64,000 nucleotides of DNA from NCBI RefSeq assembly GCF_000196675.2, contig NC_015312.1, positions 868,001-932,000 on the forward strand, in the 5' to 3' direction. The notes beneath the pieces were generated by a model. The model did no database searches. It was given only the letters and a program-made list of their open reading frames with translations, and had not been told where the DNA came from. Numbering within the stretch: position 1 is the first letter of the stretch; the number at the start of each line of letters is the position of its first letter. The position numbers were made by a program, and so were the translations under genes. The DNA comes from Pseudonocardia benzenivorans CB1190 (GTDB lineage Bacteria > Actinomycetota > Actinomycetes > Mycobacteriales > Pseudonocardiaceae). Positions 41,662 to 50,402 of the stretch are shown here, in pieces.

Positions 41662-43694
41662 GCGCCGTCCCGTACGAGCCGGTCGCCGACCCGCAGCCGG
41701 TCGACCAGATCCGGGAGCCGCGGCGGACGGCGTTCGACCGGATCACCGCCCACCGGGAGGCGGCCAAGCACCCGATCGTCGTGCCGTGGGTGCGGGACCG
41801 TGACCAGCGCGATCCGATCCTGCGGTGGGCGGCCGGCTACTCGTGGCACGTCGCCCGGTTCCACGCGGTACGGCTCCCGGTCTACGTCCTGCGGGTGCTG
41901 CGGCGGTCGCCGGTCGGGCTCGGGCGGGCGATCCGGTGGGTGGTCGACGGGATGACCGACTCGGAGGCACGTCCTCTGCGCAAGTCTGCGGTGGTCCGTG
42001 ACGATGTGCGGGAGTACATGCAGCTGGCGCGGGAGCGGAACGCCCGGGTGCGGCATCGCGCGGTCGCTGCGGTCGTGGGTGGGGTCCTCGTCGCGGCGTT
42101 CCTGGTGTGGCTGTTGCTGGTCGCCACGGGCCCGCTGTTCTGGGCGGGGTTGGCGGCCGCGGTCGCTGTCCTGGGTGTGATCGGGCGGGACCGGGAGAAG
42201 CCGCTGATCACGCGGGCGACGACCCCGCTGCACCTGGCCCCGGTGCTGCGGGCCGACGTGGTCGAGGTCGCGCTGCGGGCGCTGCCGGGGGTGGTGAAGA
42301 AGGACGCCCGGATCGAGTTCCCGGACCCGGTCACCCGGGACGGCCCCGGGTATCTCGCCCGTGTGAATCTCCCGGTGGGCGTGACGCCGCAGGACGTGAT
42401 GGGCAAGCGGGCGGCGCTGGCGTCGGGGCTGCGGCGCCCGATCGGCTGTGTGTGGCCGGCGCCGGGGCCCCACCACGGTGGGCAGCTGGATCTGTGGGTC
42501 GGGGATCAGGACCTGGCGACGGCCCGCCAGCCCGTCTACCCGCTGTTGGAGAAGGGAGTGGCGGACGTGTTCGGGCGGTTGCCGTACGGCACGAACCAGC
42601 GCAACGGGAAGGTCGGGGTGCAGCTGATCGAGAACAACGCGCTGATCGGCGCGATGGTCGGTCAGGGCAAGACCTCGGCGATGCGGGTGCTCGCGCTGGG
42701 GTGCGCGCTCGACGTCACCGCCGAGCTGCGGGTGTGGGAGCTCAAGGGGTCCGGTGACCTCGGGGCGCTCGAGCAGCTCGCCCACACCTACGGGTCCGGG
42801 CAGGACGACGAGACGATCCGCGGATGCCTCGAGGACCTGCGGGCGATCCGCGCCGAGGTGGAGCGTCGGGCCGGTGAGATCAAGAAGATCGCGAAGCGTT
42901 CGCCGGAGATGTGCCCGAACAACAAGGTCACCCGCGACCTCGCGAACCGGCGCGACCTGGGGCTGCATCCGATGGTGGTGCTGCTCGACGAGGTGCAGAA
43001 CCTGTTCAGTCACGAGACCTACGGGAAGGAGGCGGGGAAGCTCGCGCTCGACATCATCCGGCTCGGGCGGGCGTTCGGGGTGATGCTGGTGCAGGCCACG
43101 CAGCGCCCGGACGCCGACAGCCTGCCGAAGGGCATCAGCTCGAACGCCGGGATCCGGATCGCGTTGCGGGTCATGGACGACTACGCGAACAACGCGATCC
43201 TCGGCGCCGGGATGTACGCGGCCGGGATCCGCGCGACCGACTTCACGGTGCGGGACAAGGGCATCGCGTGGCTGGTCGGGGTCGAGGACGAGCCGCTCGT
43301 CGCGAAGTCCTTCAACATCACGACCGGGATGGCCGAGCGGGTGTGTGAGCGGGCCCGGAAACTGCGGGAGCAGGCAGGCCGGCTCACCGGGCACGCGATC
43401 GGCGCGACCGTTGAGGGCAAGGGCGCGGACCTCCTGACCGACGTTCGGAAGGTGCTCGCCGAGCTCGGACAGGACTGGGTGTGGTCGAAGGTGGCCGCCG
43501 AGCGGCTCGCCGAGCTCCGTCCAGATGTGTACCGCGGGTGGACCGCCGACACGTTCGGGGCGGCCATGAAGGGCCGCGGAGTGGCCACCAAGCAGATCAA
43601 CCGGACCGGACCGGACGGGCTGCGCCACAACTGGTGGGGCGTCGAGCTCGGCCAGCTGCCCGACGCTACGGGTAGCGCCAGCACTAGCGGCTGA
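41658..43694 (+). CDS. FtsK/SpoIIIE-type DNA translocase (TraB-like conjugation protein)
   Basis: The 678-residue product has two or three membrane segments near residues 145-180, then an ATPase domain with a P-loop variant (IGAMVGQGKTSAMRVL), Walker B HPMVVLLDEVQNLF and ATQRPDADSLPKGI. The C-terminus (TADTFGAAMKGRGVATKQIN) is a winged-helix-like segment that could recognise DNA repeats, as in TraB. In actinobacterial conjugation one such hexameric pump moves double-stranded DNA. It is coupled to the DUF2637 gene by a 4-base overlap and followed by a strong hairpin. Confidence 0.88.
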   Translation: MSAVPYEPVADPQPVDQIREPRRTAFDRITAHREAAKHPIVVPWVRDRDQRDPILRWAAGYSWHVARFHAVRLPVYVLRVLRRSPVGLGRAIRWVVDGMTDSEARPLRKSAVVRDDVREYMQLARERNARVRHRAVAAVVGGVLVAAFLVWLLLVATGPLFWAGLAAAVAVLGVIGRDREKPLITRATTPLHLAPVLRADVVEVALRALPGVVKKDARIEFPDPVTRDGPGYLARVNLPVGVTPQDVMGKRAALASGLRRPIGCVWPAPGPHHGGQLDLWVGDQDLATARQPVYPLLEKGVADVFGRLPYGTNQRNGKVGVQLIENNALIGAMVGQGKTSAMRVLALGCALDVTAELRVWELKGSGDLGALEQLAHTYGSGQDDETIRGCLEDLRAIRAEVERRAGEIKKIAKRSPEMCPNNKVTRDLANRRDLGLHPMVVLLDEVQNLFSHETYGKEAGKLALDIIRLGRAFGVMLVQATQRPDADSLPKGISSNAGIRIALRVMDDYANNAILGAGMYAAGIRATDFTVRDKGIAWLVGVEDEPLVAKSFNITTGMAERVCERARKLREQAGRLTGHAIGATVEGKGADLLTDVRKVLAELGQDWVWSKVAAERLAELRPDVYRGWTADTFGAAMKGRGVATKQINRTGPDGLRHNWWGVELGQLPDATGSASTSG

Positions 43695-43701
43695 TCGCCT
43701 T

Positions 43702-43744
43702 CCCTGACCTGCGGTGTAGCGCGTAGCGGCACCGCAGGTCAGGG
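43702..43744 (+). terminator. 15-bp perfect hairpin after the translocase gene
   Basis: CCCTGACCTGCGGTG (43702-43716) pairs with CACCGCAGGTCAGGG (43730-43744) around a 13-nt loop, 8 bases after the translocase stop. Confidence 0.8.
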
Positions 43745-43766
43745 CCCCACTATCCCGGGAGTCCCC

Positions 43767-43928
43767 GTGTTCGTGTTCCTCATCGTCGTCGCGCTACTCC
43801 TGCTCACGACGCTCTACGTGGCCCGCGCGGCCTGGTCCCCGTACGGCGGCCGCGGCCGGCGCCGGCTCTTGCACTGGGCCCGCGGCTGGTGGCGCGGCGA
43901 CCAGGCCGAGAACCGCGACGAGTACTGA
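43767..43928 (+). CDS. small single-pass membrane protein (53 aa)
   Basis: A GTG start gives MFVFLIVVALLLLTTLYVAR, a clear membrane helix, followed by a basic/aromatic stretch (RRRLLHWARGWWRGDQ) and an acidic end. It lies 22 bases after the hairpin. Small membrane proteins like this occur among AICE transfer genes; no family was recognised. Confidence 0.5.
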   Translation: MFVFLIVVALLLLTTLYVARAAWSPYGGRGRRRLLHWARGWWRGDQAENRDEY

Positions 43929-43981
43929 GGCCCTCCGGCGTGTCCGACGCACGGCCTCAGAGCCCGTGCGATCGTCGACGG

Positions 43982-44188
43982 ATGGCGTACGACCCGAAGA
44001 CTCGCGTTCAGAGCTGCGACGTCTGCCACCGGCACATGAACCCCACCGACAGCCTGACCACGATGAAGAACCCGGACACCCGCGACGCGATGGGCATCTG
44101 CCCAGCGCACGGGTGTTGGGAGACGGCGCACGAGCGCGGCTACTTCAGCCGGACGGAACTGGAGCGGCAGGCAGGCGAGCAGGCGTAG
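43982..44188 (+). CDS. small zinc-ribbon-like protein
   Basis: The 68-residue product has the spacing SCDVCHRHMNP ... GICPAHGCWETAHERGYF, with four Cys and several His suited to bind zinc. It is the last plus-strand gene of this module; its stop is separated by one base from the stop of the convergent minus-strand gene. Confidence 0.6.
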   Translation: MAYDPKTRVQSCDVCHRHMNPTDSLTTMKNPDTRDAMGICPAHGCWETAHERGYFSRTELERQAGEQA

Positions 44189-44189
44189 C

Positions 44190-44414
44190 TCAGCTGGGCG
44201 GCCCGTCGAGCCGCTGCAGGGCCCGAGGCGTGCACGGGATGACCCAGTTGTCCGCTGTCTGAATCCGGACGGTCCCGTAGTCATCGCTGTCCGGGTCGCG
44301 GTTCTGCGAGAGCACGACGGCCGGTTTCACCGCGCCAGCGAACAGGTTGCCGCGGTAGTGCACGCGCTCGTGGCGCTCGAACTGGAGATGCGCAGGAAGC
44401 TCGGAGGCCGTCAC
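44190..44414 (-). CDS. small hypothetical protein
   Basis: A GTG start gives 74 residues (VTASELPAHLQFERHERVHY, RGNLFAGAVKPAVVLSQNRD, IQTADNWVIPCTPRALQRLD). The pattern resembles a compact beta-rich domain, but no family was recognised. It is the distal gene of the minus-strand phage-like module, separated from the tape-measure gene by a strong hairpin. Confidence 0.55.
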   Translation of the reverse strand: MTASELPAHLQFERHERVHYRGNLFAGAVKPAVVLSQNRDPDSDDYGTVRIQTADNWVIPCTPRALQRLDGPPS

Positions 44415-44454
44415 GGCGCGCCAGGCTACGTGTCGGGCCCGACGGTGCCGTCGA

Positions 44455-44499
44455 GACGCCCCGGGGGACGGGTGATCACACCCGTGGCCCGGGGACGTC
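44455..44499 (-). terminator. compound hairpin after the tape-measure gene
   Basis: The outer stem GACGCCCCGGG (44455-44465) pairs with CCCGGGGACGTC (44488-44499), with one bulge. An inner stem ACGGGTG (44468-44474) pairs with CACCCGT (44479-44485). It follows the tape-measure stop by about 28 bases on the minus strand. Confidence 0.7.
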
Positions 44500-44526
44500 G
44501 TGGAGCGTAGCGGGGCCGCTGCCGGC

Positions 44527-47500
44527 TCAGCCGAACATGCCCAGATCGGCCTGGGTGCGGGCACCAGCCGCAGTCGCGGCGGCACCCGGACGAGACCGGC
44601 GGGCCTCCGCGACGAGCACGCCCGTGTTGCGAGCCGTCGCCCGGTCGGCGGCCGCGTAGCCGGCCATGTCCGCGCGGAGCTCGTCGAGGGTCTGGGTCTG
44701 CACGCCCAGGTCGGCGCGCAGGGCGTCGACACGGCCCACCAGCGCGCCGAGGTCGACCGCACCACCAGAGGGGAGCGGCCGCGACCAGGCTGCGCGGGCA
44801 GGGGCCGCGACTTGCACGTTGAGGCTCGACCCGCTGACGGTCCGCTGGTCCGGGATGGTGCCGTCCATGATCGCGGCGAGGTTGCCGACGTTCGTCGCCG
44901 GTCGACCCCCGGACGCCTCAGCGTTCGCCGCGAGGATCCGGCGGGCCCCGAGCGCCCTCACCAGCTCAGGGACGAGGACAGCCTCGCCGCGCGAGAGCAC
45001 CGCGGGCACGGTGTCTCGGCCGGGCTGGTAGCCGGGCAGCACGTAGCCGCGGGCCGCGCGGATCGGGCCGGTGATGCCGCCGCCGGCGTAGCCGTTGACG
45101 CCTCCACCGGCGCGGCCGGCCGCCGCTGACGCGGCCGCGGCGACGGACTGGACAGCCGCGATCGCCGACTGGACACCCGTGGCGACGACGTTGATGTAGA
45201 CGGTCTTTCCCTGAATGTTCTGGATGACCGGGGTCGCGTTGTCCTTCGGGTCGATCTTGATGACGGTGTGCTTGCCGTTGCCGAGGTCGACGACCGCCGT
45301 GATCTGACCCGTCGCCGGGTCCGGGTCACCGTCGATGATGATCGTGCCCTTCGAGCCGTCGGCCAAGGTCACAGATTCTTGGATCTTCCCGTTGACCAGC
45401 TGCGGGTTCCCGTCGAGCAGGATGGTGCCCTTCTGCCCGTTGGCGTACGTCACCGCGGCCGCGATAACCGGGGACGTCTCGTCGCGCGCGGTGATGACGA
45501 TCTGACCGTTCGGGAGCCGCGTGACCGTCAGCCCGAGGTCCTCGAGCTGCTTCTGCGCGGCGTCGGTCAGCGAGTTGACTATGACCGTCTTGTTGTCCGG
45601 GATACCGATGATCGACGACGTCAGCCCGAGGGAGTCGGCGAGGGCTTTCACCATGCCGGGCTGGGAGAACGTCGTGCTGACTTCCTTCGGGAACTTCAGG
45701 TAGGTATCGGCCAGCGCCTGCGCCGCCGGCCGCGCCACGCCCTGCTGGACGAGGAGGTCGACGAGCTTCGTCTTCTGCTGCTCGAACGCGGCCGCAGCAT
45801 TCGCGCTGGCCGTGGTCAGGCTCTGCCCGTTCGCTACAGCTGCCGCGACCGAGGTGCCGTAGTCGTTCTGGATCGCCGCCGCGGTCTGCAGCACCGACTG
45901 CTGCAGCTGCGAGCCTGCCTCGGTGGTGGTGTTGATCGTCCCGTTGAGCTGGACCAGCTTCGCCGACGCCGGGGTCAGCGCCCCGTCGAGCTGGCGCATC
46001 GAGTCGTTCAGCGCCCGTGTGGCCTCCGCCGACGCAACCGCCGGGTCGACGGCCATCTGGAACGCCGTGGTGAACGCGGACGCCTTGTCCGCGACCGTCG
46101 TCAGGGGGTTCGTCAGCCCGTTGTAGGCGTCCGCGAGGGTCTTCGCGGACGCCGCCGCCCGGTCCGTCGCCGCAGTGCTGCTCGAGAAGTAGGTCGACGC
46201 GTTCTGGAACGACACTCCGAGGTTCGACGTCGACAGAGTCGCGTCCTGCTGCGCTTTCGCGACCGCCTGCGTGGCCGCCGCGAGCCGCTGCTGCGCCGAA
46301 GCGACGGCCGCCGGGTTCCCGTGGTTGACGGCGTCGTTGTAGGCGTTCTGGGCGTTCGTGAGCTCGTTCTGGGCCTTCTGCAGGGGTGTCATCGCCTTCT
46401 TGGCGGCGTCGACCTTGGCCTTGACGTCGTCGAACGTCTCGCCCCAGGTGCTCACCCCCGAGATCGCGAGCTTCGCGGACGCAGTCATCTGGTCGGTTGC
46501 GTTCTTGCCGTCGAGCAGCGCGTTGTAGAGCTCGTCGGTGTTCTCAGCACCGGTCCGTGCGGCCTCTGACACCACCGCCAGGCCGAGGGCGGCAACCGCC
46601 GTGGCCGCCCCGAGCTTCGACATCCCGCCGGCGGCGGTCCCGGCCGCCGAACCGGCTGCTGCGGTCGCCGCGCCGGCCGCGGCTGTGCGGGCGGTTGCCG
46701 CTGTTGCGGCTCCGCTCATCGCTGTCCACGCCGCGGCGCCCCGGGCCAGCGCTGCCTGCCCGAGCGCGACCGCTGCGGACGCGACCTTCCAGGCCGCGGC
46801 GAACGCGAGGACGGTCGTCGTGAGCGACCCCAGCGGCCCCGCGAGCACACCGACGACCGCAGCCACCCCGTTGAGCGCGGCCGCGAGCGGCGGCCCCAGG
46901 GTCGCCATCAGCTGCGCACCGGCCTGCACCAGCGGCGGAAGGATGTTCAGGACGGCGCCGAGGACCTGGACCAGGCCAGACACCGCGGCCTGCACAGTCC
47001 CGGTCTGGTTCATCTGCGCGATGACCTGCGCCCACGCCTGCCCGACCTGCTCGAGCATCGGGCCGAGCCCGGACAGGCCCTGCAGCCCTGAGGTGGCGAG
47101 GCTGAGGAAGTTCTGGGTGAGGGTCGCGATCGCCGGCGCCAGGCTCGAGACGATCTGGTTGACGCCCTGGAAGATGGACTGGAGGGAGTTCAGCCCTGCG
47201 GACGACGACACGACTGACGCGACACGGTTCGCGATGTCCGACAGCGCCGTGGCCGTCCCGGAGAGACCGGTCTGCAGCGTCGGGAAGGTCTTGGCCAGGG
47301 CCGCGACGGCTGGCTGCAGCCCGGACAGGAACGCCTGCCCGACGGCCTGCTGCACCTGGGTGAACGCGGGGATCAGCTGGTTCGCGGCGGCCTTGATGCC
47401 GTCCATGCCGACCACGACTGCGGCCAGCGGCGCCGCGATGAGCGCGATCGCACCGGGGATGGCGAGGATCGCCGCAGACACGGGCGGCCAGGCCGCCGCG

Positions 47501-48072
47501 ACCAGCTCGACCATGCCGAACATGTCCGACAGCGCCGTGGTGGCCTGCTCGACCGGGGCCGAGTCGACGTCGACCTTGACCTCGGGGTCCGACGCGCCGA
47601 CCGCCGTCGCAGCCGCGAGGACCGTGTCGAGCTGGGCGATCGCAGCTGCCGTGTCGGCCTTGACCCGGACGTCGGCGGACTCGCGGCTGACCTGCTCGAG
47701 CTCGGCGCGGAACCGCTCGAGCTCGGCAAGGGCGTCGGCCGAGCTGATGTCGATGCCGAGGCGCTGGTCGTGCAGCGCGGCCATCTCGTTGCGGATCCGT
47801 GCGAGGGCCTGACTGGCTTCGGTCGTGTCGACGTCGAGGTTCAGCTCCGGCAGGGCCTTGGACGCGGCGGCGAGCTTGGTCCGGAGGTCGGTCTCGAACT
47901 TCCCGAGCTTGGCGTCGGCCTTCGAGGTGTCGACGTCGAGCTCGACGTCGGCCTTCTTCCCGTCGAGCTTGTCGATCTTCGCGGCGAGGCGTTCGACCTG
48001 CGCCGCCATCTTGATGAACGTGGCCGACGCGCGGTCCAGGGCCGAGACGTCGAACTGCAGGTTGGCGGCCAC
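44527..48072 (-). CDS. phage tail tape-measure protein
   Basis: The 1181-residue protein has the layout of siphophage tape-measure proteins: an N-terminal coiled coil (MAAQVERLAAKIDKLDGKKA), hydrophobic membrane-active stretches (AAILAIPGAIALIAAPLAAV; also around residues 380-470), a long Ala/Gln-rich coiled region and the C-terminal signature GGGVNGYAGGGITGPI with VLPGYQPGRDTVPAVLSRGE. Near residues 830-960 lies a set of beta repeats (GQKGTILLDG, GSKGTIIIDGD, GKHTVIKID). In phages this protein sets tail length and helps DNA entry. No tail tube, capsid or terminase gene is in the element, so its role here is open. Confidence 0.9.
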   Translation of the reverse strand: MAANLQFDVSALDRASATFIKMAAQVERLAAKIDKLDGKKADVELDVDTSKADAKLGKFETDLRTKLAAASKALPELNLDVDTTEASQALARIRNEMAALHDQRLGIDISSADALAELERFRAELEQVSRESADVRVKADTAAAIAQLDTVLAAATAVGASDPEVKVDVDSAPVEQATTALSDMFGMVELVAAAWPPVSAAILAIPGAIALIAAPLAAVVVGMDGIKAAANQLIPAFTQVQQAVGQAFLSGLQPAVAALAKTFPTLQTGLSGTATALSDIANRVASVVSSSAGLNSLQSIFQGVNQIVSSLAPAIATLTQNFLSLATSGLQGLSGLGPMLEQVGQAWAQVIAQMNQTGTVQAAVSGLVQVLGAVLNILPPLVQAGAQLMATLGPPLAAALNGVAAVVGVLAGPLGSLTTTVLAFAAAWKVASAAVALGQAALARGAAAWTAMSGAATAATARTAAAGAATAAAGSAAGTAAGGMSKLGAATAVAALGLAVVSEAARTGAENTDELYNALLDGKNATDQMTASAKLAISGVSTWGETFDDVKAKVDAAKKAMTPLQKAQNELTNAQNAYNDAVNHGNPAAVASAQQRLAAATQAVAKAQQDATLSTSNLGVSFQNASTYFSSSTAATDRAAASAKTLADAYNGLTNPLTTVADKASAFTTAFQMAVDPAVASAEATRALNDSMRQLDGALTPASAKLVQLNGTINTTTEAGSQLQQSVLQTAAAIQNDYGTSVAAAVANGQSLTTASANAAAAFEQQKTKLVDLLVQQGVARPAAQALADTYLKFPKEVSTTFSQPGMVKALADSLGLTSSIIGIPDNKTVIVNSLTDAAQKQLEDLGLTVTRLPNGQIVITARDETSPVIAAAVTYANGQKGTILLDGNPQLVNGKIQESVTLADGSKGTIIIDGDPDPATGQITAVVDLGNGKHTVIKIDPKDNATPVIQNIQGKTVYINVVATGVQSAIAAVQSVAAAASAAAGRAGGGVNGYAGGGITGPIRAARGYVLPGYQPGRDTVPAVLSRGEAVLVPELVRALGARRILAANAEASGGRPATNVGNLAAIMDGTIPDQRTVSGSSLNVQVAAPARAAWSRPLPSGGAVDLGALVGRVDALRADLGVQTQTLDELRADMAGYAAADRATARNTGVLVAEARRSRPGAAATAAGARTQADLGMFG

Positions 48073-48076
48073 GGGA

Positions 48077-48403
48077 TCAGCCCTCGACCGCCGGCTCGAC
48101 CTCAGCCTCAGCTGTGCCGGCCTCGTCGTCGACGACCTCGATCCCGAGCGTCAGCGGGTGGAAGGCCTCGACGAACTCCGGCCACCTCACGAAGTCGCCG
48201 GAACGCCGACGTGCCAGCCATACCAGCGCGCAGATCGCCGCAGCCGACCCGCGAGGGTTCTTCAGCGCCTCGAGAAGGTCGACCATCCCGAGCCCGGTGT
48301 TCCGCTCGACCGCGATCAGCTCGGCGCCGGTCAGCTTCCGCGGGTCGGGGTTGATCTGCAGCGTGTCGCCGTCAGCGGTGGTGAACCGGAAGTGGATGGC
48401 CAC
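48077..48403 (-). CDS. probable tail assembly chaperone
   Basis: The 108-residue product (LQINPDPRKLTGAELIAVER, LLEALKNPRGSAAAICALVW) resembles gpG-like tail assembly chaperones that lie directly upstream of tape-measure genes; the spacing here is 4 bases. An acidic tail follows. No slippery heptamer for the usual -1 frameshift extension was recognised, but the short second frame was not excluded. Confidence 0.7.
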   Translation of the reverse strand: MAIHFRFTTADGDTLQINPDPRKLTGAELIAVERNTGLGMVDLLEALKNPRGSAAAICALVWLARRRSGDFVRWPEFVEAFHPLTLGIEVVDDEAGTAEAEVEPAVEG

Positions 48404-48440
48404 GCGAACTCCTCGGACTCAGCCCGAGAAGTCGGTTGAA

Positions 48441-48534
48441 GAGGCAGGCCCCTACGGGGCTCCGAGGCCCTCGTCAGGGCCTGCCTCGCCCCCCGGGAGC
48501 TACCCCGGGGGGCGCCCTGGAGATCAGCCAGGGC
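48441..48534 (-). promoter_or_regulatory. three consecutive hairpins upstream of the tail chaperone gene
   Basis: Stem 1: GAGGCAGGCCC (48441-48451) with GGGCCTGCCTC (48477-48487). Stem 2: CGCCCCCCGGG (from 48487) with CCCGGGGGGCG (48504-48514). Stem 3: GCCCTGG (48514-48520) with CCAGGGC (48528-48534). All three are perfect and stack end to end in the 154-bp gap between the upstream gene and the chaperone gene. They may attenuate transcription into the tail genes. Confidence 0.6.
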
Positions 48535-48557
48535 GGCAGAACAGATCGTATCGGGGA

Positions 48558-48971
48558 TCAGCTGTCGTCGAGGTGCAACCACGTCACCGCGAGCAGCAGC
48601 CCACCGGTGGCGAATCCCACCGAGCCCTCGACCGCGACCGCCGGCCGCTCACCGTTCGCGACCAGCACCCGCGCCCGGGCCGGGAGCTCCGACCGCAGGA
48701 CCTGCCCCGGCGCGGCCAGCGCCCCCATCCCCACCGGCGGCAGCAGCACCCCACCGCCGAGCACCACCGCCAGACGGAGCGGGCTCCGAGCCTGAGGAGG
48801 CTCGGCCGGGCCGAACTTCCGCTCGATGCGGGCGAGGGCGTCGACGACGAGCGCGCCGGCCGGGATCGGGTCACCGTCGAGCTGGTGATAACCGACCCCA
48901 CCACCGTCGCGGTCCACCGCGAACCGGTAGACGGCCGTCGTCGTCGGCACCGTGGTCACGGTGCCGAACAT
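48558..48971 (-). CDS. hypothetical protein of the phage-like module
   Basis: The 137-residue product begins MFGTVTTVPTTTAVYRFAVD and has two glycine-rich hydrophobic stretches (LRLAVVLGGGVLLPPVGMGA and VGFATGGLLLAVTWLHL). No family was recognised. Its ATG overlaps the stop of the HExxH gene, so it belongs to the same minus-strand operon. Confidence 0.55.
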   Translation of the reverse strand: MFGTVTTVPTTTAVYRFAVDRDGGGVGYHQLDGDPIPAGALVVDALARIERKFGPAEPPQARSPLRLAVVLGGGVLLPPVGMGALAAPGQVLRSELPARARVLVANGERPAVAVEGSVGFATGGLLLAVTWLHLDDS

Positions 48972-49678
48972 CAGGCAGTCCTCCCGTAGCGGAACTCAGT
49001 GCGGAATCCAGCCCGACGACACGCTGCCTCGGCATCGAACGAGGACACCAGCCCCCGGGCGACCAGGGTGCGCAGGCTCTCCATAACCGCGCGCTGGTGC
49101 TCCTCCTCCCGCGACAGCACCGGACGGGGAGCCGGCCGCCGAGCCGCCGATCGGCCGGTCTCGGGGCGGTCCAGCGAGCAGCCCGCCGGACGAACCGCGC
49201 GGCGGATGTGACCGACCCGCGGGCCCCCGAAGCCATCGCGAGCCGTCCAGATGCCGTGCCGCGCCAGACCGTCCGCGAACGCCAAGACCTCGTCCCGGCG
49301 GCCGCTCAGGACCTCCTGAGCCCGATCCTCGGCCCGCCGGCGCAGCTGGCGCCGGTGGAACGGGTCCGCGTCCGGCGGCAGCGTCTCCCGCAGCACCCGA
49401 TCGACGAGCGCGTTGTCTGCCTCGACCCCGCGCGGCCGCAGCCGCTTCGGCGCGAGCTCCTTCAGCCAGATCTGCGGAGCGAGCGCCGCGGCGCACCGCT
49501 CGAGCCAAAGGCCGCCCCACGAACCGTTCGGGAACCAGTCACCCGCGCGGTAGGCACACGACCCCGCCTTGCCAGGCGCGTCCCCGACGACCTCGACCCT
49601 CTCGACGCGCACCCCGAACGCCCGGGCGGCGACGTAGTGCGCGGCCTCGTGCTCGACGACATCCCTGCTGATCGCCAT
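48971..49678 (-). CDS. M41-like HExxH metallopeptidase-domain protein
   Basis: The 235-residue product starts with MAISRDVVEHEAAHYVAARA, matching the zinc helix of FtsH-type (M41) peptidases, and continues RVERVEVVGDAPGKAGSCAY. There is no AAA domain. Freestanding M41-like domains occur in phages and integrative elements with unknown function. The C-terminal half is Arg-rich and may bind nucleic acid. Confidence 0.7.
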   Translation of the reverse strand: MAISRDVVEHEAAHYVAARAFGVRVERVEVVGDAPGKAGSCAYRAGDWFPNGSWGGLWLERCAAALAPQIWLKELAPKRLRPRGVEADNALVDRVLRETLPPDADPFHRRQLRRRAEDRAQEVLSGRRDEVLAFADGLARHGIWTARDGFGGPRVGHIRRAVRPAGCSLDRPETGRSAARRPAPRPVLSREEEHQRAVMESLRTLVARGLVSSFDAEAACRRAGFRTEFRYGRTA

Positions 49679-49684
49679 CTCAAT

Positions 49685-50104
49685 TCACCCTTCTCGCAGT
49701 TCGCCCGTCGCCGTCAACGACGAGACGTCATCCGGGACCTCGACTAGTCCCGCCTCGATCTGCTCGGCCAGCAACTCCGCGGCCAGCCGCTCGATCCACC
49801 ACGCCCTGCAGACGCCCTGAGGGCCCGTCACACACGAGAACGTGGCCTGCTCCTCCGCGGACGGGTCGACCCCAGCACCCGCGGCCTCAGCGCACTCACA
49901 CCGCGCCGTAAGCGTCACCGCGCGCGCGTCCTCCGGCGGCTGACGACGAGCCCGGAACTCCGCCGCCAGCATCTCGACCCGCTTCGCGGACTCGGCCGCG
50001 CAGCAGGACCGCCAATCGCCCGACGAGAACTCGTGCGGGCACTCCCGACCATCACGGTGGTCGTGCGCCAGCCGCCCTCGGCAGGCGTCACAGTCGAACA
50101 TCAT
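49685..50104 (-). CDS. cysteine-rich hypothetical protein
   Basis: The 139-residue protein begins MMFDCDACRGRLAHDHRDGR, and further cysteines appear in RSCCAAESAKR, ARCECAEAAGAG and FSCVTGPQGVCRAWW, suggesting zinc or Fe-S binding. The start at 50104 follows GAGAGG; a second ATG is adjacent. It overlaps the next upstream cysteine-rich gene by 17 bases. Confidence 0.55.
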   Translation of the reverse strand: MMFDCDACRGRLAHDHRDGRECPHEFSSGDWRSCCAAESAKRVEMLAAEFRARRQPPEDARAVTLTARCECAEAAGAGVDPSAEEQATFSCVTGPQGVCRAWWIERLAAELLAEQIEAGLVEVPDDVSSLTATGELREG

Positions 50105-50402
50105 CAATCCTCTCGTCGTCGCAGCCACACGAAATCCGCTGGTCATCGCAGGCCCTGCACATCGCGACACAGCACCCGAGATGGTGCACACCCGTCGTCT
50201 TCACACCACAGTCCCGGCACCGCACCGGCGGGCCCGCGAACATGTCGCGGAACCACAGCTCCTCCAGCTCGGACCCGAACCGAGACACACCCGGGCGCAG
50301 ATCAGCCCGACACGTCGACACCCGCAACATGCGGTGCCCACACGCCTCACACCGAACACCGCCCACCAGGCGGAACCACAAGCCGCGGATCGTGCTCACC
50401 AC
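50088..50402 (-). CDS. multi-CxxC zinc-finger-like protein
   Basis: The 104-residue product has VRCEACGHRML, PPVRCRDCGVKTTGVHHLGC and CRACDDQRISCGCDDE, giving at least three CxxC/CxC pairs. A GTG-GTG start is used. Its start overlaps the end of the HNH gene by 7 bases, so the two cysteine-rich genes and the HNH gene form one operon. Confidence 0.6.
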   Translation of the reverse strand: MVSTIRGLWFRLVGGVRCEACGHRMLRVSTCRADLRPGVSRFGSELEELWFRDMFAGPPVRCRDCGVKTTGVHHLGCCVAMCRACDDQRISCGCDDERIDDVRL

